A DNA stretch of 64,000 nucleotides from Eucommia ulmoides (lineage: Eukaryota > Streptophyta > Magnoliopsida > Garryales > Eucommiaceae). The stretch lies in NCBI GenBank assembly GCA_016647705.1, contig CM028336.1:11292880-11356879 (forward strand), read 5' to 3'. Of this stretch, positions 11,819 through 22,540 are shown piece by piece. The translations under genes were made by a program, and so were the position numbers. The notes under the pieces are model-generated. The model saw nothing but the letters and a program-made list of their open reading frames with translations, did not search any database and had not been told where the DNA came from. Each line of letters begins with the position of its first letter. The first letter of the stretch is position 1.

Positions 11819-13207
11819 AAAATATCTATCTACTTCTAAGGCGAATTTGCCAATTTTCGAGTGTTTTATTAATATTTAATTATGTTTTAGTTTGTTTTTA
11901 GTTAAATCAGGTGTAAGGACGTTAACGAGCTATAAACAGGCGAAACAGTGGGAAAATAGTGAAGCAATGATGAAGGAACAAGGTTTTAAGATCACAAGAC
12001 CCACCGCCATGGCGAGAAGGCCACTGCCATGGCGGTGAGAATGCGGAGAGTGCTGAAAATACACAAGTCCCACCGCCTAGGCGATATAGCCACTGCCTAG
12101 GCGGTGAAAGATCAAAGAGTTTGAAAAGTTGGCCGACATACCCACCGCCGCAACGCTGATCCCCACAGCCGTGCACGATCAGCTCTGCATAGTAAATAAG
12201 ATATTTTGAAGCCTTGCACTTATAAATACTCATTCTCCCACTTGTATTAAAGAGTCTTGGAGGTTGAACGTCCCTAACCCTTAGGAGGTGGTCCTTGGCC
12301 ATTTTTGAATAGCTCAAAGAGGAGATTCATCATTCGGAGAAGAGGAAACATTGGCGGATCGATCTTTGCGACAGTGGATCACTCCACTTTAAGATTTAAT
12401 CTTTCTCTATTTGTTTATCTCTTTGTAATTTAATGTTTTATTGTGAATGATGATAAATCCCTCTTGGTTTAATGTTCTAATGGCCAAGATCATGTTAGAT
12501 TAGATAAATATTAGCTAGGGATCGATGTAATTGTGTAAATACTAGTTTGATTTAATATATGTTTCTTTAACTGTTGTTTGCTTTTAATTTCGATTGTGTT
12601 TATCATTTTATGACGATCTTAATATGCTTGCTAAGGTATTAGGGTTGGATTTGAGAATACGGGGTTTGACACTCGGAAGAGGTAACCTCGGATTCGGACT
12701 AGGGTAAACACAACGCGAGGTTCTAACGACCCGGGAGGACGTTAGTAAGTGTGCAATCGATGACGTTGGGGCGAGACTCACGTGATCTAGCATTATTAAG
12801 ACGTTGTGGGGGACTTTTTCATTGATAGGAAGTCACGTATTCACTCGTATTACACTCGGGAGAGGTGGCGAGTGAGTTTACGAACCGAGATTGTCGAATA
12901 CCATAAACACCGTTATTATTAACTAAACGAAATCAAACATGTATTAAGTGAACGAAATCAATCCCTAGGTAATCAACTTAGTTAGGATTAACCCACTAAT
13001 TATAATTTAGCTTAGTTTTAATTAGTGTAATTTTAAAACAATTATTGAACCGTCTGGATAATATGAGACTATGCAAATTGCGGTATTCAATAGTTCACAC
13101 TGTCCCTATGGGAACGATATCCGATCTTAAAGATCCACTATATTAAAACTGGATCTCGTGTACTTGCGAGTAGTCAATACGTGAGCGCTTAAAAACCTCG
13201 TTATACA
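11819..13207 (+). repeat. 3' LTR of element B
   Basis: 1389 bp, matching the 5' LTR over its length apart from loss of roughly three boxes in the GC-rich cluster (boxes now at 11997-12180). A TATA-like 'cttataaatactc' is near 12219. The right end is fixed by the CATTA duplication at 13208-13212. Confidence 0.9.
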
Positions 13208-13712
13208 CATTACATGATATATCCAACAGTACTTGAAGGGTACAGTGATGCAAATTGGATATATGTTACTAAAGACACGAAATCCACGAGCGGATATATA
13301 TTTGTTTCAAGAGGAGTTGTTGTGTTATGGAAATCCTCTAAGCAAATATGTATTTCTAGATCAACAATAGAATCTGAATTTATTACTTTAAATAGAGTAG
13401 GAGAAGAAGCAGAGTAGCTTTGACAATTCTAGGAAGATATTTTAATGTAGACTAAGCTTGTGTTAGTTATCTGCATACGTTGTGATAGCCAATCTGCAAT
13501 TGGAAGAACAAAGAGTAGTATTGTATAACGGTAAGGTTCGACATATATGTCGAAGGCATAATACTGTAAGGCAATTACTTTCTACTGGAGTCATCTCAAT
13601 TGACTATATTAAGTCAAAATATAATATTCCAAATTTGTTGACCAAATGTTTTACATGAGATAGAGTAAACTGCTTATCGAGGGCAATGGGCTTAAAGTCT
13701 ATTATGAAATAG
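13208..13712 (+). pseudogene. Copia RNase H remnant (end of pol of element E)
   Basis: Open over 13214-13417, reading '[20 protein letters not shown]' then '[20 protein letters not shown]', '[14 protein letters not shown]' and 'GEEAE'. This is the copia RNase H with its SDAxW motif and the S.STIESE segment. After frameshifts it continues 'YNGKVRHICRRHNTVRQLLS' and 'IDYIKSKYNIPNLLTKCF', and ends 'MGLKSIMK' with a TAG at 13710-13712, the usual C-terminus. It is separated from the rest of pol only by element B. Confidence 0.9.
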
Positions 13713-14225
13713 TCATCATAATAGAAACCCAACCTAGTTGACTGTAGATCCCAAGATTTATGTTCAAAGGGAAAACTGAATTATGAAGGTGAATGTAAGT
13801 GTATCACTGAGTAGAAAAAATCTACCACTCATTCCCATGATATAACATTAATAATTGCAATATGGTTAAAGACAAGTATAACTTTTAATGATTTTTTATA
13901 TCTTTAAAATTTCAAGTGAGGTATAACAAAATACTCTTTATATAAAATCACCAATATGAGTGAGAATTAGGCTTGTTCGGAGAGAATGAAAAGACTAAAT
14001 TCTCTAGAAGCACTCCTAAAGTACCAGGGTGTTCAAGGTAAAAATAAACGTAACCATAGAACATAAAGTGTTTAGAAAAAGAAAAAAAAAAGTAGTTTGT
14101 ATTGTCTTGATTTACATGAAAAAACAAATAGCTCAAGATACTAGGTTCACTGTTTGACTGAGTAAATCCGATAGATTCTTACTAGGAAAGGTTCAAGGTC
14201 AAAAGTTACCTGACCAAATGTAGTT

Positions 14226-14249
14226 GCTCTCTCTCTCTCTCTCTCTCTC
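14226..14249. repeat. (CT)n microsatellite
   Basis: About a dozen CT units between the pol end and the 3' LTR of element E. Confidence 0.9.
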
Positions 14250-14306
14250 GTGAGTCTGCATTACATATGCTTGTTTATCCAATTTATTTTAATTCATGTG
14301 GGAGAC

Positions 14307-15603
14307 TGTTACACAATTATTATTATTTTTGGTATTTTATGACCCAATTATTAGTGGGACCTAATCTTAAATTAGGATATTTGAATACATTAATATATTC
14401 TCCTTGGTGATGAAATGAATTTGATATATTTGTTTGTGTAAAAATTATTTAAGAGATGAACCAAAATTGTTCCTTAAAGTACTTACTTGGAATTGTTGAT
14501 TGATGTGTCATTTAGGTTATCCCACATTAGTAACTATAGAATATGAAGAGTCATTTATTAAGGTTTAGGTTTCCTCTTGAAGGTAAGCCCCCTAGAGCAT
14601 TGAATTAATAAGGGTAGAAAGTAGGATAAAGGCTATAACATAAATAAACACACGTGTGATAGTGCGCCGCTGCTGCTGCCGCTGCTACCGATCAACCGCT
14701 TACCTAGCCAAGCCAAGCTCGGGCTTGAGTCTAGGTTCAGGTTTGGAACTGGGTCCTAGGTCTTGGGTCTTGGTCGTGGGCTAGGGCTTGGACTTGTGGG
14801 CTTGTACTTGGGGTCGTGGAGAATGCTTGGCTTAATCTTGATATATTTTTAGACATAATCCAAAAATCATAACCCAATCAGAGCCCAACTGTTTAGGTTC
14901 GTAACTGCAGAAAATTATAAATCTAGAGGTTGTTTATGTGTATAACTGCAGAGAGTTACATAAACAAAAAATTATAAATCTAGAGGTTGTTCATGTGTAT
15001 AACTGCAGAGAGTTACATAAATTAACTCATACATCTTAATTCAGGAGTTTCAAGATTATTTTCATTGCCTTCAGTTACTACTTATGCTCCCTATAAAAGG
15101 GTATGCATTCTTTAGCATATAGGCATCTTAGTCTAAGCTTGCATTTGTTTTCTTCAGAGTGCTTTGAAAGAGTTTATTATTCTTGAGAAAATTCAACATT
15201 TTCTACTTTGTAGAGCTTTTGGTTTTCATTGCTGGTACTAGTAGTTGCTGATTGTTGTATTATAGGAGGCAGACGCTCACTCAAATCGTAAGTACTACAA
15301 CGGGGGCACAATCTAATTTAAGGAGAAATCGTCAAACGATTGTCTCTTATTTTTATTTTTTTTTGGTATTTTGTTTTTCTCTGTTTGGTAATATTACAAT
15401 AAGTATCTTGATCTTAGTTTTTCTGTTCAGTATTTTATAAACACATTGTAATCTAAATTTATGTTCTGTTTCTTTATGTGGTAATCTTTTAATCTGGAAT
15501 GTTTCTATAATCAATAACTTGAATCTGTTTCATTTTTATTTTTCGGATTTCTTCTTAATAATTAATTAATTACTTAATTAGTTTTTAACCAAATTTTCCA
15601 GCA
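14307..15603 (+). repeat. 3' LTR of copia element E with internal 57-bp duplication
   Basis: Starts TGTTACACAATTATT and ends 'ttttccagca', followed by the CAAAC target duplication. A TATA-like 'ccctataaaagg' is near 15091. Positions 14914-14970 and 14971-15023 are direct copies of a unit starting 'attataaatctagagg'; the 5' LTR has only one diverged copy. This accounts for part of the length difference (1297 against 1149 bp). Confidence 0.9.
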
Positions 15604-15608
15604 CAAAC

Positions 15609-17581
15609 TAAGCCTTAAAAGTTTAATTCCTTTTTACTTTCACCTTAACGTTTTATTGGTGGTTTTTTTTTTTGGCTTAACTGTACACTTATATATTTTA
15701 TTTGATTTTATTAAACTCTCCAATTATATGCAACATAAATATTACTTTAGTTGAACGTCACTATAAGCTGACTTTGACCAAGTAGTTAGGTTTTGTACCC
15801 TACCGAATCGTAAGTGATCCTAGCCGTCCATAAGTTCGAGTTCTTTATATTCCTAGTATCATGTCATCCATGACTTAATGTATGGACAAATTGCTCTTTT
15901 TTGTGAAAGCTACATCTCAAAGTTCCATACCTCATCAACTTCAGCAAGGAGTAAAAAATTAGGAAATAAAAATTTCTTTTATTGGTCATAGAGTTAAACT
16001 AAACCGAAAGTGATCGACATGATGATTAAAGTAAATCATTAATAGCTTGTAAGTTAAAAACAATGGTTAAAATGAGGGAAAAAAGTCATTTACCACTAGT
16101 TCCCAAATTGACGTTGAAACTATCAAACGAATCCAATTAATTTTTTTTTTCTTTTGCACCGATTATTTCTACTTTCATTTCGTTGACTAATTTACCCCTA
16201 TTAATGAATCATTACATTTGATACAAGTTTGTCACCCCTGAAAACGTGGAACAAAATATGATAATAAATTATCAATGAAACTAAAAATGAAACTGACAAT
16301 TTCCCCCAATTGTGATTGTTGTTCAATTATTTTTTTTACACCACAATAATCTATAAATCATAATCTTTAAAATGAGATTAAATTTTTTTTTTTTGAAATT
16401 TCGGATTAAGATGTATGTGAATGTTATATATAATATTAACTGTGACGTTAATGTATATGTAACATCACTATAATCTGTGACTATGTAAGAGTTGAATATA
16501 ATATTCAATGTAATAGAAATAACATCAATCAATGTTGATAATAACACAAATTATATGAATGTTTTGAATATAACATGACTAATGATAAATGTGATTTGTA
16601 TGTTGAATGTAATACTCAGCTGTATTTTGATAATGTATAAGACCGTGTTAAATGTAGTACGAATGTGAGAACTGAAAATTCTGAAAGTACAATGTTAAAT
16701 GTAATATGAATCTATGAATATGAAATTAATGAAAAAAATATTGAATGTGATATCATTTTGAAAATTTTATTCAGATTAATCTGAATATATAATTAAATTG
16801 TGAAAAAAAAATTTGTACAACAATAATTTTTTTATTTTTATTTTAATGAAATAATTTTGTTGTCAAAACGTTAAATACGGAAAATCTCAATCTCGTGGAT
16901 CTCGCAAGAGCAAATTTGTCATGTAATATTTACGTTTTTTAAATTTAGGATTGGATAGTTCAAAAAATCTGTACTCTGGGATGTTTAGTTTATTTTCAAA
17001 CAATTAAAATTAATTGATAATTTTATATTTAAATTGCAATAGCCGTGTAATTTTTCAAAAATAAAATAAAATATTTATTACTCTATTCAAAGTACAAACC
17101 TAATGGCGGTCACCGTCCAACCTAGTAGTGGATAGTTACGAAAGCCAATCCATACAATTGAGTCAAAGCATTCTATAATTGGCCAATTTTTGATAATTAT
17201 GTTTAGAGATTCTTTTATTTGATGTATGAATAATCAAAATTAATGTTTTCATTTTTTTAACCTAAAAAATAAAATTGAAAAAATTATTCTGATTGTCAAC
17301 TCTTGTATTGAAAAGTTTGTCCAAGTACATTCGCAATGAGGGCCTGTCTATTGCAGAAACCAACAGATTCTCTTATTTTAAATTCATAAATTCATGTGGA
17401 GTACATTGTAGTACGTTCCTTGGGTGCGTTTGTTTAGCCCTTCGTTTTCGTTTCTAGTAGGAAAAAAATTATTGATTATTATTTTATTTATTATTTTTTT
17501 TAAGGCTAAAATGTGTTTGGGTTAGTTTACATGCACATTGAAAATCGAACCCTAATTGATATAGAAAAATGATACCTCCAT
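15609..17581. other. AT-rich intergenic stretch, no gene recognised
   Basis: No domain-bearing frame on either strand. Around 16400-16760 a loose repeated word 'tgttgaatgtaatat' recurs with drift, perhaps an old AT-rich tandem repeat. Around 17403-17527 'gggtgcgtttgttta' and 'aatgtgtttgggttag' look like MITE-end sequence, but no matching inverted partner was found. Confidence 0.4.
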
Positions 17582-18124
17582 TTAGGGTGTGTTTGGTTAG
17601 GTGAAAAATGGATTAAAAAAAAAAAGAAAAGAAAAATAAAATAGAAAAATAAAAAAAAATAGAAATCCTGGTATGGTTGGATGGGAAGTGGAAGGAAAAA
17701 GAAAAGAAAATTAAAAAAATACAATTTTTTAGACAATTTTTTCTTTTTCACAAATATGGGAGAAAAAAGAAGGTAAGTGATGAAAAATAAATAAAATTGT
17801 AATTATACTCTTGATAATATAATTTTGAATTTATTTTTGGGGATAATGACATTTTTGGCCCGGACAAATGAAGTTTGTTTTAATTTAAACTTCCGTATTT
17901 GAAAATAGACACATTGGCTACCTTACATTTTATTTTTGCTTCAATTTGAACCTTCAACAGAATTCTGTTAGGTCAACGTCAACGGTCAACGTGAAAATAA
18001 GGGTACTGTGGTCATTTCATGTTAAAAAATCAGGGTAGTTTAGTCATTTTATTCTAACAAATTTAATAGGACCTATTTGTAAATTATTCTAAACTTAAAG
18101 GTAAACAATATATTTAATTCTTTT

Positions 18125-18420
18125 CTTTCCCACACCCACTTGTTCTTGCCTGCCGACTATGTCTTCACCATCGCTGCCGACGGAGTATTGGGAGGTGTTG
18201 TTGTCGGAGGAGGAGGCTGAAGAAGCGGATTTAGTTCCGTCGGGAATGGCGGAGGAAGAGGAGGAAAAATATTTGGGATAAGCGGAGGCAATGTAAGAGG
18301 GGACGGGGGCGATGGTGAAGAAGACGAGGGGAGCGGCGGAGGTGGAAGCGAGGAGGGAGGCCGGAGAGTCGGAGGAGGCGGCGGTGGTGGTTGAATCGGA
18401 GAGGAAGGAGGTGGTCGATC
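18125..18420 (-). pseudogene. GC-rich captured fragment, gene not identified
   Basis: On the minus strand one frame is open for about 90 codons. It starts in a Ser/Thr/Ala-rich part ('FLSDSTTTAASSDSPASLLA'), continues 'APLVFFTIAPVPSYIASAYP', and ends in a Ser-rich acidic tail ('SVGSDGEDIVGR'). Codon use is GC-rich, as in many plant 5' exons. I do not recognise the family. It could be an N-terminal or linker part of a plant protein, or low-complexity sequence that happens to be open. Confidence 0.4.
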
Positions 18421-18479
18421 TCTCTCTCTCTAGATTGATCGATCTTTCCTTTTTCTCTATAAAAACCCTAATCCTCCAT

Positions 18480-18507
<28 letters not shown>

Positions 18508-18514
<7 letters not shown>

Positions 18515-18840
18515 GACGCTTACGGCCCTCGGTCGCAGCTATGGATCGAGACATTATTGCCGCCAATCGAAAATTTCTCCGCCCTCCGGTCGTCTCACTC
18601 GAACCTCATGTACTTGCTGTCGCCGTCGAAGCTCTCGTTCTCGTCGGATCCGCTTCACCTGACGTGGCACAATGCGGTGGCTCCGCTAGTGTAGCGCACT
18701 GATCCGGTCGTGGCACTCGTCGGGAAACGAATTATCGTTGCCAACGGCACTTGCGACTTCGAGGACGATCCTCTCGCCGTCGAAGTCTACGACGCCGAGT
18801 CACGCACTTTGGACACGTCGGAGTCCATCCTGCAATCCTC
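18508..18840 (+). pseudogene. Captured F-box/kelch-repeat gene fragment inside the Pack-MULE
   Basis: In one frame the fragment reads 'DAYGPRSQLWIETLLPPIEN', 'NLMYLLSPSKLSFSSDPLHL', a single TAG where a Trp is expected, then 'RTDPVVALVGKRIIVANGTC' and 'DFEDDPLAVEVYDAESRTLD'. This resembles the kelch-propeller part of a plant F-box/kelch-repeat protein (substrate-recognition subunits of SCF ubiquitin ligases); the exact subfamily is inference. There is no F-box and no full kelch domain. An ATG-initiated frame at 18541 is an overlapping shadow frame. The (CT)n run at 18484-18514 abuts the left junction. Confidence 0.72.
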
Positions 18841-19479
18841 AGGGAGGGGGGAAGGGTTGCCGTCGCGGGAACTGGATGGGAGGAGTGGAAGTGAAAATGT
18901 GAAGTTGGGTGGTTTCGTCGGAGATGGAGCAGGGGTGGGTCGTCGGAGATGGAGCATGGGTGGGGTTGGCTTGCCGGAGATGGGTTGGGCAGGAAAAATG
19001 AGGAAAATAGAGAAAAAAAAAAAAAAATACACAATAGACCTTAAGTTTTAGATAGAAAATAAAATGATCCCAATTAAAAATTTTAAAGGGTATAAATATA
19101 ATTTAACATTAATTAATAGAAAACTTAATTGAGGATCTAAATTGAAACGAAAATGAAATGTGAGATAGCCAATGTGTCTATTTTTAAATACGAGGGTCCA
19201 AATTGAAACAAATTTTATTTGTCAGGGCCAAAAATGTCATTATCCCCTTATTTTTGTAATATATGAGAATAAAATACTAAATTATATTAAAGTAAATTAT
19301 TTTTTCTCCTTTCATTTTTCTTTTCTAACCAAACAACCTTAGGGAAAATAATTTTCTCCGATTCGTGACACGAATAATCCACTAATCTAGTCAAATGTTA
19401 GTACAACGCAATAGCTAACGATTTATGGACTTAGGCTACAACACTTCCCCTTTAAATATCACGTCGACTATTTCCTATG

Positions 19480-21491
19480 TGTTGAATATAATGTTTTGAT
19501 GTACAATTGAATATTAATATTTTATGGAACTAATGATTTTATTGAGTGGTTTCCGATTAAAAGTTCTATAGGTTGAATTGAAAAAAAAAAATGGGTTGAA
19601 ACGATTAATCATTGAAGAATTCATGGAGCGATTATTGAAGAATCAAAGGAATTCAAAAAGGGTACAAGATGGAGATAATGAAGATTTTCAAAGCATCGAA
19701 GACATTCAAGACATTTAGGTGAAAACAACTCATTACTTTTATACTCTCAATGCAACCCAAATTAGGATCACGCACGACACTTTAAAATGAATAATATTAT
19801 ATGTGTTATAGTAAGAAGTGATAAGTTTAAGGTCTTAAAATGGTTTTCATAAAGTGTTAAATCATTAAAATATTTTTGGTATAGTGTTTAAGTGAAAAAA
19901 TTATTTTAACACATAAAATAATGTGTTTTTTGGTCAATTCTGTCAACTGACGATTTGGGTCAATCAACTAATGAAAATAGTAGCTTAAGAGAGTGAAATG
20001 GGTGAACCAACTGGCCAATTCAGTCAATAGACGATTTGGGTCGGTCGACTAATGATTCCAATAGCCGAAATGAAGAAATACGGGAAAACACACTGGGCGA
20101 ATCGGTCAACTGATCACAGGTAGTGCAACGGTCATAAACTTGATCGTTGCAGGAGTGGTTGACCAACGTATGGGTCGATCAGCTGATCTGGTCAGACAGT
20201 CAATAGTTCACTGTTTTGATTTTTTAGCCAAATCACCTTGTTTTGAACGATTTTCAAAGAGCTTTTTTAGGGATTTGGGTATTTTACTATTATATATCAT
20301 ATATTACTGATATCCTATTTATTTGCTCCATATATTAAATTATTCATTTAATTGAATTGGTAAAACTACTTTCTATCTTTAAGAGTTTCGAATCTAAAAA
20401 GTTTTGGGGACCAAATTGAACTTTTCTAAAAGTATTTTTAATTGAAATATACCTATTTTGATGAAATATGGGTATCAAAGAGTCATTTTAGGTCTAGTTA
20501 GAAGTCTATATACAGAGACTTGCGTTTTTCGAATGAAGTAATCAAGAACATTTAGTTTTTGCTATTATAAGAGAGTATTTTACGCTGAGAATTTGTAAGA
20601 GAGTATTATCGAAAGAGTTCTTGATAGAAGCACGAAAACGTTTTGGTCATCGATCTGTGTTCTTCACTGGGTTATCGTAATCGTTTTCAAGAAAACCCGG
20701 AGAGATCTTTCTAAGTTAGTGAAAATGCTTTCTTAGATTATTTGTTAAATTATTTGGATTAAGTGTTTTATAAAAATTGTTTTCAAATCTAATATCGTAA
20801 AAATATTTTAAAATGATTTTAATTTGTGAAATCTGATTGTTTACTATTTGTATAATCAGATTTGTGCCTCAAATAGATTCTATCACATAGTTTTTGGGAC
20901 ATTAATTGAGCATAATTGTTTTGAGGTGGTAGAAGCTTTTGTGAGAAGAAACTTATAATTTTTTTTTTGTATTTGTGAGTTTGAGTGGATTACACATATT
21001 TGGGACAATGTCTAATCAGGTTAGTTATGAATAATATTTAGCTTAAGAAAAAGATTAAGGTTTGATCTTTAGCCTGCGAAAAAAATTAGGTTAATCTTTA
21101 GCCTTCTAAAAGATTAAGTTTTGATTCTTCCTGTAATAAACTTAATGTGAGATAAGGTTCTTCCAAAACCTGTGAAAATGATAAGTGTAATAGTGTGAGA
21201 GTGTAAAGGTTGATTTTGAATCTGTGAAAAGAAACAGGATTGTAAAGGTTTAGTTCCCACCTAGGAAAGAAATCAAAGAGTTAGTGGATTGTGAAATCTT
21301 TGTGGAGCTCAGGGGATTGGATATAGGTAAGAGTAGTTTTCCGAATTAGGATAAATCGTTGTGTGTTGCATTGTTGTATTTCTATTGTTTGGGTGTGCAC
21401 TTAGTTAAACACATTTCCGCTACTTAACAAGTTAATAATCACTTGGGAAATTGATGTCTTGTGTTTGAATTAATTATTTAATTTTTTGTCA
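19480..21491 (+). mobile_element. Solo LTR, SIRE/Maximus-like Ty1/copia
   Basis: Starts TGTTGAATATAATGTTTTGA, ends ..TTTTTTGTCA, and is flanked by a perfect 5-bp duplication CTATG (19475-19479, 21492-21496). No second LTR or internal region is present, so it is a solo LTR left by recombination. Interior hints of the SIRE/Maximus type are 'gtcgactaatga'/'ggtcaactgatc' words and, near the 3' end, 'ggggattggatataggtaag' followed by 'aggataaatcgttgtgtg'. Two direct copies of a unit with 'gacgatttgggtc' lie at about 19933-19975 and 20013-20055. Orientation follows from the 3'-end features. Strong on ends, weaker on lineage. Confidence 0.72.
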
Positions 21492-21496
21492 CTATG

Positions 21497-21666
21497 TCTG
21501 GCTAGGTATCTACTTCCCCAAACCTTCTAGAACTCCTTGCTCCGGTTACTTTGGACATACGTTTCAAGCTCCTCAGTATATTAGTCTTATTCTGTAGAAG
21601 CATGATTCATTACAACCATCGAATATGGTCCTCAAGGTGGGGTAGGTGGTGAGTTTTGATAAAAAT
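21497..21666. other. Short pre-insertion sequence between solo LTRs
   Basis: About 170 bp between the two solo LTRs, continuing after the second one at 23907-23944. No domain recognised. Confidence 0.4.
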
Positions 21667-21793
21667 TGTAAGACCCCGATTTCATGTTTGTGCGCCATTT
21701 ACGTGCATTTAAAAAAAAAAAAAAAGGACAAAGGTAAGAAAAAAATTAGAAGTTTGGGGGAGGAAAGAGTATTTTTGACTAAAGATATTTTAG

Positions 21794-21913
<120 letters not shown>

Positions 21914-22344
21914 TAATCATGGTAATCAAGGATCACCATTATTCTAGAAGAAAAACCAAGAGAAAGAGAGAGAGAGAGAGAGAAACGCGAAGGAGAAGAA
22001 GCCATCGGAGAAGCTGCCGGAGATCACTGGTGCTGGTTCAGGGTGTTTTCTCAGGGTTGAGGGTCGTCTGGGCTGTAGGAGTATGCAAGTGTGACATTTT
22101 TTGGGGTCATATGGAAGCTGGTATGTATGTGTGAAGGGTGTGTGCTCTGTTTTGCTGTTTGGAGTTGCAACCAATGGGTTGGGGTGTTGTTTTAGTGGGT
22201 GTTTTAGTTGGGTTGAAGGGAATGAGGTTGGTAGCATCACTTGTAAATTTGGGATGATTGATCGAGGAGGTGGAGTGAGGAATTTAAGGGCCGGAGCTGG
22301 TGACGAGAAGGGGTAAAGGACTGGTCTGTTCTGTTCTGTTAGGG

Positions 22345-22540
22345 ACGAAACAAGGATTGCTTAGGCAGTGGAAGTTTGCTTAGGTGGTAAAAGAATAGAG
22401 AACAAGAAATCGCATGATTACTTAGGCGGTAAAAGAACAGAGAGCAAGAAATCGCATGATCGCTTAGGCGGTGGAAGTTCGCTTAGGCGGTAAAAGAACA
22501 AAGAGCAAGAAATTGGCTGTTCGCCTAGGCGGTGGGGAGC
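22345..22540 (+). promoter_or_regulatory. GC-rich box cluster in an unrelated solo LTR
   Basis: Half-palindromic boxes 'cttaggcggtaaaagaa', 'cttaggcggtggaagttc' and 'cgcctaggcggtggg' are repeated six or more times, separated by 'agagcaagaaatcgcatgat'. The core is the CCTAGGCGG / CTTAGGCGG word of elements A, B, C and F, although this LTR has different ends and no other visible similarity to them. Confidence 0.65.

Larger units (their letters stand above)
7438..13207 (+). mobile_element. Non-autonomous Athila-related LTR element B inserted in copia element E
   Basis: LTRs at 7438-8933 and 11819-13207 both start TGATAGGTTGAAAATATCT and end ..TACA. A perfect 5-bp duplication CATTA lies at 7433-7437 and 13208-13212. 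The internal region (8934-11818) begins with a tRNA-Asp-type primer-binding site and holds only a gag N-terminal remnant, a cluster of GC-rich boxes and long noncoding sequence. No protease, RT, RNase H or integrase is present, so it must have relied on proteins from elsewhere. The internal 3' part (10200-11818) is homologous to 49300-50679 in A, 57720-59364 in C and, antisense, 24811-26395 inside G. Confidence 0.92.
2753..15603 (+). mobile_element. Ty1/copia LTR retrotransposon E, degenerate, with element B nested in it
   Basis: LTRs at 2753-3901 and 14307-15603 align over their length. The copy is flanked by a perfect 5-bp duplication CAAAC at 2748-2752 and 15604-15608. The 3' LTR starts TGTTACACAATTATT; the 5' copy has lost the canonical TG (now TA). 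A short purine-rich tract GTGGGAGAC (14298-14306) precedes the 3' LTR. Inside are gag, protease, integrase, RT and RNase H remnants in the canonical copia order, all with many stops. Element B inserted within the RT/RNase H part at 7437/13208. No clear primer-binding site is visible after 3901. The LTRs differ at many positions, so the insertion is old. Confidence 0.93.
17840..19247. mobile_element. Pack-MULE with long TIRs and captured gene fragments
   Basis: Terminal inverted repeats begin GGGATAATGACATTTTTGG at the left and the complement at the right. They stay well matched for about 140 bp and more weakly for about 250 bp. A perfect 9-bp duplication TTATTTTTG lies at 17831-17839 and 19248-19256, the size expected for Mutator-like elements. 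The interior (about 18130-19010) is GC-rich, unlike its surroundings, and contains at least one captured host gene fragment. No transposase is present, so this is a non-autonomous Pack-MULE. Confidence 0.88.
17585..19338. mobile_element. Tourist-like (PIF/Harbinger) MITE split by a Pack-MULE
   Basis: The left end GGGTGTGTTTGGTTAGG and the right end CTAACCAAACAACC are inverted repeats, flanked by TTA at 17582-17584 and 19339-19341. A TTA target duplication with GG.TGTTTGG ends is the signature of Tourist-type MITEs mobilised by PIF/Harbinger transposases. With the nested element (17840-19247) and one 9-bp duplication removed, the MITE is about 340 bp. It has no coding capacity. Confidence 0.75.

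Noticed and set aside
11922..12317. 131-codon minus-strand frame (and similar frames at 7853, 46670, 54717, 59406)
   Set aside because: They run through the GC-rich boxes of LTRs on the antisense strand. Proline/arginine/glycine-rich translation is a by-product of the boxes.
18478..19051. Several ATG-started frames of 74-113 codons on both strands in the Pack-MULE
   Set aside because: They are shadow or truncated frames of captured GC-rich DNA. The frame with protein similarity is a different, ATG-less one, broken by one TAG.
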